The translations under genes and the position numbers were made by a program. Source: Anastrepha obliqua (Eukaryota; Arthropoda; Insecta; Diptera; Tephritidae). From it: a DNA stretch of 64,000 nt. Location of the stretch: assembly GCF_027943255.1 (NCBI RefSeq), contig NC_072894.1, positions 79,957,601-80,021,600 of the forward strand. Direction: 5' to 3'. Shown piece by piece: positions 55,617 to 64,000 of this stretch; the first letter of the stretch is position 1, and each line of letters begins with the position of its first letter. The notes beneath the pieces were generated by a model. That model was not told the DNA's origin. It was given only the letters and a program-made list of their open reading frames with translations, and searched no databases.

Positions 55617-57545
55617 CTTAGTACTGCCATAAGTTCTACTAGAAGATTTCGAAAACAGTACGCCTCCACATTTTTAATTGAATGTTCAGGTCACCCCATA
55701 TTTTGCAAAAATGAATTTAATTTCTTTTGGTTTAAAATTCAAATGACCAAAAAGGGAGCCCTATGCTTGACTAGGAGCGATAAAAAATGGAGCAGAGATA
55801 TATTTTTTCTACCTTCTTCTTAAAATTGTCATCATTTTTATTTATATGACCAAGAAATAAAATTTAAAAAAATAGCGCACGTTAACATAGAAAATTGCGA
55901 CAATTGCATCGTAAAAATGTGCCAAAATAGCGCGAGTCAGATATTGGCATTGCTATAGAAAACTCAGTTATCCAAAATGCTTGTGTTTCGTACTATAAAC
56001 CGATGCTTAGAATCAGCTCAAATGGAGGACAGAGTCAAAACCAAACATTCGCGCGTTGTTTGTATAAGTAAAGCCAAAAAGCCAAAAGCTATGCGGGACC
56101 AAATTTACCGAAATTCATCCAAGAGGCCGAAAATCATAGCTAGAGAGGTGGGCATGCCGTCCATGTGAAGATTCATGTATGATGACCTCTATATGACAGT
56201 TTTTAATAGCTTTTATTACAGCGGTCATCTTTTAACTCCGCATTTTAAATAAATTACATTGAAAAGATGCAAGAAGTGTTTGCATTTGCAAAGTGCAGGA
56301 AAATTTTCATTTTACGGATGAAAAAATGTGTACGGTGGAAAAAGTTTTCAATAAACAAAACGACAAAGTGTACGCAAGATCATCGCAAGAAGCGAACAAT
56401 ATTGTTCAAAGTAGCGTACAGCGTCACTTCTTTGAATATTCCCGAAAAAGCCAAAAAAACTATAGCGAAAGTGCCCCAAGAAGATGACTTGGATTGTAAT
56501 GTAAAATATCTGGTCTTTCCACAAGACTTAGCGCTGGCATAAAAAGCTAAAACAGCCCAAGGCAGGTTACCACCTTGATCAAAAAGTTCCCGGATCAACC
56601 GCCAGCTGACGCTCTAAGTATACTGACTTGAGTTTTGTATATTTTTGTTGTTAGGTTGTCACATCTGTGATTAACATTCCTACCAAAATTGTATCGCCAT
56701 TGCTGGACATTTGTAAAAGTTACACCGTCTTGAGTAAGTCCGCACGTGTTTTCGACTTTTTACAGTTTTAAAAATGGACTCGCATTTGCAACAACGAGTT
56801 TGTTTTAAGTTTTGTTTTAAAAATGGTGCGAATACCATAGAAGTATTAGAAAACTGTTTCGATAATGATACTCTAAAGAAAACAACCCTTTACGAGTGGC
56901 ATGAACGCTTCAGAAGAGATCATGAGTCCATCTTGGATCAAGAACGGCAAATATAGTGGCAGGTCATCAAATTCAATTTACCATCAGAGAGGTAACAGAG
57001 GACTTAAGCACTAATTATGGATCCGTTAAAGCCACTGTAGTTAATGATTTGGGCTTGCGTCGTGTTGCTGCAAAGTTGGTCCTAAAGAGCCTGAATTTCA
57101 TGAAAAAAATGTGCCGCGTTGATATTGCCCAAGACATGATTCCCCAGGCTGAACCCGACTCTACATTCATCAAACACATCATTACTGCAGACAATATGTG
57201 GATTTAAGAGACACTCCAGACATCAGGCGAGTGAGTGAAGAGCTCCGAATAAAACCAGACCAAAAAAAAACACATATTTTTCGTTCAAAAAAGAAAGCGA
57301 TGGTAGCGCGCTGGTATAAGTGCGTTACAGCTGATGGGGAGTACTTTTGAAAAATAAACTTGTGTTTTGAATAAATTACGGGAGCTTTTTAATCAAGGTG
57401 GTATAGCAGGTTTTAGTTTTACTAAAGAATGGTCTTCAGCCAGCACCGATTTAAATTCTCTGCCCTACAAATTACAGCCGGAGTTGGAGGTTATGGCGGA
57501 CAATTTTTTGGTTTTCCAGAAACCTTACATTGTGAAGCACAAAAA
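55617..57545 (+). mobile_element. DD37D (maT-like) copy interrupted by a mariner
   Basis: Left terminus ACTTAGTACTGCCATAAGTT (55619-55638) matches the family end at 43136. Coding pieces: VFRTINRCLESAQMEDRVKT and HSRVVCISKAKKPKAM (55980-56090), IYRNSSKRPKIIAREVGMPS, then a deletion, HFTDEKMCTVEKVFNKQNDK (first Asp, 56310), VYARSSQEANNIVQ, a second gap, FPQDLALA (second Asp, 56515), KAKTAQGRL and, across the inserted mariner at 56570-57401, AGFSFTKEWSSASTDLNSLP (57405), YKLQPELEVMA. In LNSLPY the third catalytic Asp is Pro. The right terminus is not seen. Confidence 0.82.
56570..57401 (+). mobile_element. Mariner with internal deletion (832 bp) inside a DD37D element
   Basis: Ends CCACCTTGATCAAAAAGTTC (56570) and inverse GCTTTTTAATCAAGGTGG (57401), 23 bp with two differences, flanked by TA (56568-56569, 57402-57403). 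Coding: QRVCFKFCFKNGANTIEVLE (HTH), YEWHERFRRDHESILDQER, FTIREVTEDLSTNYGSVKAT, LRRVAAKLVLKSLNFMKKM, IITADNMWI where the first catalytic Asp-Glu is changed, then a deletion of the catalytic core to TPDIRRVSEELRIKPDQKK and ARWYKCVTADGEYF. A close relative is the relic at 60783-61340. Confidence 0.88.
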
Positions 57546-58519
57546 CTAACAGAGTTCCTACAATAAATTTGGTTAGAGAACACAATAAAAACAACACAGA
57601 AACGGACAATTTGAAAATTTGCATCTGAATTGATTTTAAGTAGAGCGCGCAAATTTTGCATTTGCCAAAAAGTTCTGCTTTAATTCTGGTTTCACCAATC
57701 GATTTTAAAATTATCAGACTTTTCAAATTCTGAATAGCAAAGTTTCATAATGAAATTTTACATTAAAGCTCAAAAGCCAGCTTAAAACCCAAAAATATGG
57801 TCAGTCATAAGCGAAAATGTTCGTTTTCATGTATTAAATAGTGTTTTGGTGAAATTTCAATGCATTATTTATTTAAATGTACATACATATGTATGTATAT
57901 CAGCAATGCCAGCAATGGTTCAGAGCTGCTAAGTTTGACTGCAGGGTACAAACCCATAAGCACGTACACACACACACACCCATAAATGTGGGCAAGCCCA
58001 AATTTGCTGTCAAACTGCCGCCACTGTGTGCATGTCCTCACCGCAACGCAGACAACCTAGCAGCAACCCCCCTCTTACGTAAATTATTTATATTGCATAC
58101 AACTGTTCCGACGGCTTTCAGTGCCCCCCAAGCGAACACATGCAGCGCTTATCGGACGACGTTATCGCGTAATTTAAATGGCGTATTGTTGCTGCTGCTA
58201 GTACTCGAATTGTTGGTGGTTGGTAAGTTGGTGTTGGCAGTGCTGCCGCATTTACCCTTTAGCTTTTTAATTCTATTACGCTTATTATACGGTTTTACGC
58301 TCAAACATACGCCCAGACCCACACATCAAAATAAGTTCCCAACCTACAGCCATACATACATATATTTTATTTTATTTCCTTTCACTCTATCTTTATTTCC
58401 ATTTCCGACTTTGTGCCGACCACAAACACCGCTTTCGTACAACACAACGCAGTATTGCATTTTCCCACCACAGCTGTCGTTATTATTGTTGCCACTACGG
58501 TCGGTTTTTGCTGTATGTT
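57546..58519. other. No recognised gene; long low-complexity open frame
   Basis: 57877-58593 (plus) is open for 238 codons but is Leu/Cys/Pro-rich and ends in a poly-Cys run from the (GTT)n tract, which argues against a real protein. The minus frame 58344-58622 (KRKQKLIKQ followed by poly-Gln) is the same repeat on the other strand. (CATA)n and (AC)n occur at 57880-57980. Confidence 0.45.
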
Positions 58520-58520
58520 T

Positions 58521-58549
<29 letters not shown>
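58520..58549. repeat. (GTT)n microsatellite
   Basis: About nine TTG repeats; reads poly-Gln on the minus strand, like opa-type repeats in flies. Confidence 0.9.
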
Positions 58550-58551
<2 letters not shown>

Positions 58552-59689
58552 ATTAATTTTTGTTTCCGTTTCGTTTCGTTCATTTCCACTTGAAGCACAT
58601 AGCATGAAGTGCCGCCCATCAACGCTCAACATTTTTGGCGCGCCACTTTTTCCAACAGTCCGCATTCGAAAATTTGATTTCTGTTTTTCAGTCTGTTTGT
58701 TTTCGTATGTAGTATTATTTACTGGGTTATTTATTAACCCTTGCCCACATACAGGTTACAGAGGTACCCAGCAACGACCAGTACTAGCCTCAAACCGGAT
58801 ATCTAACAACATTCCCTACTAGATAAGTACAAATTGAAAAATTTACAGTTCTCAATTTTATGTCTAACATAACTCCCTGCCAGATATATAATTTTTAAGA
58901 AATTTAAAAATCTCATCATTCTCTACAGATATTCAACCTTCGAGAAAATACAGCAATCGATTATTTCAAATGTACTCGCCTACGAAAAGATTTCGGCTTC
59001 CTCCACAAATTCTCATTTAAACAATAAATGTTTATAGGTGAATCAAATCTGAGACGTAATCCTAAAAGTTTGAATTCGCTACAAGTTAGCCGACGAAGGG
59101 TTTGTATCTGATAATATGGCTGATTATTCTAATTTGTTTACAATTTTTTTTCCGAAAAGTATATCAAAATCATGTACCCATTATTCCTAACAGATGGCAT
59201 CGCTTACCATTAGACGAAATTGATAGCTTCAATGAAATGCGAGCCAACGCTAAGTTTAAATAAGTCCAAAAACTGACTGCGAAGGTTTGTCTTTAGAGAG
59301 ACGTTCGAGCGAAGACTCTCATGCGATTTACAGCAATACCACTCTCACTCAAAAAGTTCGTGTTCCTCAAACACGATATTATCGTCTTCAAAGTACACCT
59401 CGTCTACCGCATCGCACTTATGGCTGCGTCTAATCCAGCTCTCGCAACATTTATAGAATTCTATTTTCGGAGTAGTCATCAGATTCGTCTTCAATTTTTT
59501 CATTACTTCCTTTCTACTGTTAAAACGCGGTCGCTGTAATGGTTATTTGACTCGATCAAACAGAAAAAAATTTCAAAGAACCATATTAGGTGAACTCGAT
59601 GGCGGTTGGATGACACTCGTTTCGTTGTTGGTAAAAAATTTACGTATAATGATGACACCGTGCGACGTTATGGTGCAAAATTCTCGAGT
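58550..59689. other. No gene seen
   Basis: Mixed AT-rich DNA. 59300-59540 has an open plus frame (59321-59539) without recognisable content. Confidence 0.45.
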
Positions 59690-60775
59690 TGTCTTCCACA
59701 AATTCTTTGTTTTTTGGGCGAATTGCTTCACATAAACGTCTCTAACGTCCCAATAATAGACCTCATTAACTGTCTGTTCGTAGACTTTAAGAAGGCGTTC
59801 GACACTATCAAACGTTGCCTCTCGGCATTGAGTAAAAACAGAGTTCCCGCCAAGATAATATGCCTCATCAAAGCTCTCACGAGAGCTCTAAGCTGGCAGT
59901 GCTTCACAAAGGCGATATCAGCGATCCATTCACCACCAACGCAGGCGTAAAGCTAGATTGTCCCCTGTCGCGCCTTCTCATTTCCAACGTCCTTGCTGAA
60001 GTCATGCGCCAACTGTCCCTGCACAAAAACGTCATCGTATGGAGTTTCACCAGACATCTAGAGGACTTGGACTTCGCCGATGCCATCTGTCGGACTGGAG
60101 GTCAACATCGCCCAGACCAAGGCCATGAGAGTTAACCACAATAACGCAAGGCAGATATTGGTTGACGGGTGGCCGGTAGAGTTCGTTGAAAGCTTCTGCT
60201 ACCTCGGCTACATCATCACTGCAGACGGTGCATCAGATGAAGATGTCAACTGCAGGTTAAACAAAGCAAAAGCGGCATTCAGGCGATTGCATACAGTATA
60301 GGGGAGTTCGCAAATCTCCAGGCGCACTAAACTACGAATATTCGACTCATGCGTAAAGTCAGTTTTGTTGTATTGAAGTGAAACATGGCTGGTCTCTAAC
60401 ACCATCACACAGAGGCTACAATCCTTCATCAAGAAATGCCTCAGCATCTTCTGCAGAATATTCTGACCAACAATAACGACGCACTGTGGAGATTAACGAA
60501 CGAGGAACCCATCCTTAGGCAAATCAAACGCAGAAAGTACCGATAGATAGGTCACATATTGAGAAACCCACCAGACAGCATCACGAGAATGGCACTGGAC
60601 TGGGACCAGCAAGGGAGCAGAGGTGGCGGTCGACCAAAAAACACTTGGAGAAGGTCCATGCGGCGCGAACTAGCAGATGCCAACATCTTATGGGGCGGTG
60701 CAAAAACAACAGCACAGAACCGTGTACGATGGAATAGTCTTGTCAAGGCCTTACGCTCCCGAGAGGAGTGAACAA
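59690..60775 (+). pseudogene. RT-type LINE, 3' half, decayed
   Basis: INCLFVDFKKAFDTIKRCLS (RT, 59770), RVPAKIICLIKALTRAL, TNAGVKLDCPLSRLLISNVL, RHLEDLDFADAIC (FADD changed to FADA, ~60060), LEVNIAQTKAMRVNHNNARQ, FVESFCYLGYIITADGASDE, DVNCRLNKAKAAFRRLHTV, LRIFDSCVKSVLLY, GHILRNPPDSITRMALDWD, RGGGRPKNTWRRSMRREL and TTAQNRVRWNSLVKALRSRE with stop near 60770. Large parts of the palm are deleted between LEDLDFAD and LEVNIAQ. Order and motifs fit an insect RT LINE with a C-terminal GRPKxTWRR..AQNRVRW block; clade not resolved. Confidence 0.8.
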
Positions 60776-60782
60776 GAAAAAA

Positions 60783-61340
60783 TAATAATTGTCAGACCTT
60801 CTGGTGAAAATGCGTGCTGCACAATACTTTTGTAATCCATAGACTGAAAATTACTCGCGTTTTTTTGGTGGAAGTTCACTCGGAGCTCTCCACTCACTCG
60901 CCTGATATCTGGATTGCCTGTCGCACTCATGAACCAACGTTTCGTCTCCATCGTTTTTGATGAATGTTAGGTCAGGCTCCGCCTGGAAAATCTCATCCTT
61001 GGCTATATCAACGCGATCCCTTTTATGCATAATATTCAGGCCCTGTAAGACCACCTTTGCAGCAACAAGGCGCAAGCCCAAATTATTAACTACAATGTCC
61101 TGAACGGATCCATAAGCATGTTCGAGTCAGCTGCCAGCTCTCTAATAGATGGATTGTTGCTTTGCGGTTATTGATCAACTTCTCCTTCACTTTATTGATG
61201 TTTTCATCAGTTTTGGATGTCGACGGCCTACCGCTACGCTCGTCATTCTTGATGGAATCAACACCTCTTTTAGTTAGGGTAACATTACCGAACAGTTGCC
61301 CAACAATTCTAAGGTTCTCGCACCATTGAAGCAATTATTT
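60783..61340 (-). pseudogene. Mariner transposase relic
   Basis: Minus strand: GVDSIKNDERSGRPSTSKTD (61250), ENINKVKEKLINNRKATIHL, GLRLVAAKVVLQGLNIMHKR (61075), DRVDIAKDEIFQAEPDLTFI, GDETLVHECDRQSRYQASEW (first Asp, 60940) and RAPSELPPKKRE, then it ends near 60783 without the second and third Asp. It closely parallels the mariner at 56570-57401 in motif sequence, so both belong to one family. It abuts the 3' end of the LINE at 59690-60775. Confidence 0.8.
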
Positions 61341-62702
61341 AAGTATAGTTAGTCCATTGTCTAACAAAAGCCATATAAATAGAATTATAAAATACAAAAC
61401 TTTATATACAAATTTTTAAATTTCCACAAAACTTATATCATGATTTCAAGTTTTCAATTAGAATTTCTAAACTCAAACCCGCCACCTACAACTTGCACTT
61501 TATTTTACTAAAATTTGATAAGATATGCACTTGCATACCAAATATCTTTCTAGAAATTCTAATTAAAAACTGTGTAATTTGGATGAAAAGTTTATTTAAT
61601 TTTCTAATTTTTATCTGAAACCTAGATTTAGTTTTATATTGTTTTTACACTTCTATAAAACAAATAAATAGTAAAAACTGGTCAAAATATTAATGCGACA
61701 ATGTAACAATTGGATGCAAATGCCTCAGCCCTAAACGGATTTAACGCGGTGCCTGATAGTGGTAGCAGATGAAGCGGTGAAGAAATTGGTTCTAGTTGGT
61801 GTGTCTAATTGGCGTAAGTTAGAAGGAGAAATTTAAGAATGCACCTCACCCGTTCTTGAACATTTATCTGCAGAGTGTATCAACATATCATCTACACACG
61901 TATATATACACATATGTAAATTTAAAGTATATATGTGTATGTGAATTCTTTCGAGTGGCACGTTTCTTAAGTATCTCCTTACAAACAGCATTACTTTCAA
62001 CTGTATATGTAACTCTTGGCATGTGCTAACATCAAACATTCTTATCCCTAAAAGGATTTTTGTCGCTGATTTATATTACATTTTGAAATTTAATTTTTTA
62101 TATTCGCCAAATTCTGACAGAATTAATTATGTGTCACAGAAGTGAGAGACTAAAAAAAGAGTTGATTTTAATTACAATTTTTGGGGTTTTAGCTAATGGA
62201 ATGTAATTACAAGCTGAATTAGCGAAGCATTGCGCCACTTAAACGGAAACCGCACACACAATGGATAGCATCCATTTCTTTGTGAGTGCCTGCCGATGTC
62301 AGCTAAACCATACGGTGCTAAATGGCTCACGCCAATACTAATAAAACTGGTCCTAAAGTGGACCAACGCTCGAAATGCAAGGATACTCAGCGTATTCCTT
62401 ACATGAAAAATTGCAGGCTTCTTCATTTGAAGGATAAAATAAATAGCAACGAGATCTAAATACCTTCCCAAAATGTATTTTAAATGAAATAGAAACTTGC
62501 GGTCTCCAATTGGGCGGTCTTCGGATTCGATAAAGTGGCGCTTGCGACTTTCGAGAGGAAAAAAACTAAGACGGCGAACCCGTGAATTCTGTAACAACGA
62601 ATAAGCTTTCCGGCGAATTGCAATCTATTACTACCCAACAGCCAAAGGTCCTAACAAATAAACTTATGTAATATACTTTCTTCTTCATACTCTTTTATAG
62701 TG
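61341..62702. other. No gene seen
   Basis: AT-rich. A minus-strand frame at 62193-62597 (134 residues) is open but unrecognised. (TATG)n-like words at 61898-61945. Confidence 0.45.
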
Positions 62703-62713
62703 TATAAATTATG
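62703..62713. repeat. Left target-site duplication of second SINE
   Basis: TATAAATTATG, matching TATAAATTGTG at 62987-62997 with one difference. Confidence 0.75.
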
Positions 62714-62986
62714 GCCGCCGTAGCCGAATGGGTTGGTGCGTGACTAGTATTTCGAAGTGTATAGGTTCGACACACCTGGCCGAAACACCAATTCATTCAG
62801 AGAAAAATTATTTTCTAATAGTGGTCGCTCCGCGGTAGACAATAGCAAACCTCCGAGTATATTTCTATCATGAAAAAAGCTCATAAAAAAACCATCTGCC
62901 GGGAAGAAGCGGCGACTTAAGATGCATACCACAAATAGGAGGGGAAACTCGGTCAAGCACCCAAGAAAGGGAGTAAGGATATAATT
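62714..62986 (+). mobile_element. tRNA-derived SINE, complete copy (~273 bp)
   Basis: Begins GCCGCCGTAGCCGAATGGGT with the A box, then B box GGTTCGACA at 62764-62772. The body shares GTGGTCGCTCCGCGG, CAAACCTCCGAGTATATTTC and GGGAAACTCGGTCAAGCACCC with the copy at 29181-29470. Flanked by an 11 bp target duplication with one mismatch. It is more diverged internally than the first copy. Confidence 0.88.
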
Positions 62987-62997
62987 TATAAATTGTG
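62987..62997. repeat. Right target-site duplication of second SINE
   Basis: TATAAATTGTG; partner of 62703-62713. Confidence 0.75.
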
Positions 62998-64000
62998 GCA
63001 GCATTCCATTGCTAGACAAACTTTGACTTGAAATAAACTTGCGGTTGAACTCATACTTATAAGTAATAGCTCACTGGATTCACCTTACACTACGTATTGA
63101 GTAAGGAATCGTGGTTCGCTCAAACGCCCAACTGGCGTTTAAGGTGGCCTGCCTAATAAACGGCACGCTGTTGCCGCCCTAAACGGCGACAAATCGAGCG
63201 ATGAATCTTTTTTGTGTTTCATAAAGGATGACCGGATGGAAGTAATTTAAGGAATTTAATTCGATTAGTGTCAGGCAATCTATTTAAGCATACGTCAGGA
63301 AGGTTTAACAGCCCCAAATTTTGTCGCCGAGGAGGATAGTGTGTAGAATGAAGTTTGGTTCTTTGAAAATGTGATATCTGCGCAAAAAGACAGAGAGGCT
63401 CGTACTGGCGGACGGGAATCCACGTGGCTTATTTCTGGTGCATCACTTCGAGCACAATCTTAATAGGTGTGCGCGAATGATGAAGCACTGCAAGGACGGA
63501 TGTGGGTATCATGTGAAAATTATCGCATCCAGCCACCCGACATTACCACACATCAGACTTTCCTTTCATTGCAAACGCTGGTGATGACTTATACAGGCGC
63601 AAATGTGAGATTTGGGACCGGAATTGTGTGACAAGTTCGAGATTTAATCCTACTACATTCAGTAGGTACACAATATTGATGTCAGTAAGTCTCGACACAT
63701 TAGGCACATTTAAATTGTGCGAGAATACCTGTGGCAAGAGCCACACATGTTGTATGTGGCAGGCATATTCCCCTGTCGAATGGACTCAATGGATTTTTTT
63801 TTTTGCTTAATAATGCACTATGACTTTCATAATTGCGTTTTGGTGTATTTAATTTTTTTTTGTTGCGCTTTTATTAGAGTTTCTGCAACCAAAGACATAT
63901 AGCTAAAAGTTCCAAACTTTGTTCAAAAATTTAAATTAAAACGCAATAATAATAATCAAAATAAAATCTTCAACTTTTTATACAAAACTAAAAACAAAAT
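62998..64000. other. No gene recognised
   Basis: 63100-63780 is less AT-rich than usual here and may be old retroelement or intronic DNA, but no frame gives recognisable motifs. The last 250 bases are AT-rich with T and A runs. Confidence 0.45.

Noticed and set aside
58150..58170. GACGTTATCGCGT as a third end of the inverted-repeat element
   Set aside because: One mismatch in the core and no flanking similarity (no minisatellite or GCACGCACGAAAAA block); likely chance.
57877..58593. 238-residue open frame
   Set aside because: Low-complexity, Leu/Pro/Cys-rich and ending in poly-Cys from (GTT)n; no domain and an AT-rich context with microsatellites. Probably chance.
58344..58622. Minus-strand poly-Gln frame as a possible host exon
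   Set aside because: The Gln run is the (GTT)n microsatellite on the other strand; flanks show no recognisable protein or splice pattern.
63543..63902. Cys-rich short ORFs near the window end
   Set aside because: The Cys pattern does not form a known zinc-finger or knuckle spacing and the frames are short.

Overview
This window looks like transposon-dense, AT-rich nuclear DNA of a higher dipteran fly, most likely a tephritid fruit fly. That placement is inference. It rests on the mix of mariner, DD37D, DD41D, Tc1, jockey and R1-clade elements, on a tRNA-derived SINE present four times, and on many (GTT)n and (CATA)n microsatellites. I recognise no intact host protein gene, rRNA or tRNA gene, CRISPR array or viral gene. 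Almost every readable coding stretch belongs to a mobile element, and most are broken.

Left part, 1-12 kb. A reverse-transcriptase LINE on the minus strand (3930 to 1, leaving the window) is split by a 2.3 kb element bounded by inverted repeats (1152-3459). That element carries an 18-20 bp minisatellite, a ~128 bp tandem repeat and a ~690 bp (TATGT)n array. Then come two TTAA-flanked MITE-like elements (5583-6272, 9289-9999), a decayed LINE (6830-7317) and a mariner with an internal deletion (8273-8995).

12-19.5 kb is a nested stack. A third TTAA-flanked element (12022-19536) holds a mariner with perfect 27 bp terminal repeats (12623-13910). It also holds a second copy of the inverted-repeat module seen at 1152. 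Inside that module sits a near full-length R1-clade (Waldo-like) LINE (14283-19242) with poly(A) and a target-site duplication in a CATA-type microsatellite. Its ORF1 is intact. Its ORF2 has the endonuclease and reverse transcriptase but is broken in the 3' third, and the two ORFs overlap as ATGA.

19.5-36 kb is a graveyard of Tc1/mariner relatives: two DD41D relics, a Tc1 relic interrupted by a DD37D element, and several mariner fragments, one with an irritans-type 3' end. It also has one SINE with a clean 12 bp target duplication and a ~90 bp tandem repeat.

36-64 kb holds RNase H-bearing LINE relics (36420-38480, itself interrupted by another LINE with a 14 bp target duplication; 41920-42240; 46950-47790; 50930-51090) and jockey elements (41190-41570; 52665-54083, nearly readable). 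It also has a near full-length DD37D element (43136-44450), a second DD37D copy interrupted by a deleted mariner at a TA (55617-57545), a deleted Tc1 (45500-46367), an RT LINE (59690-60775), mariner relics and a second SINE (62714-62986). Regions between these hold microsatellites and unrecognised non-coding DNA.
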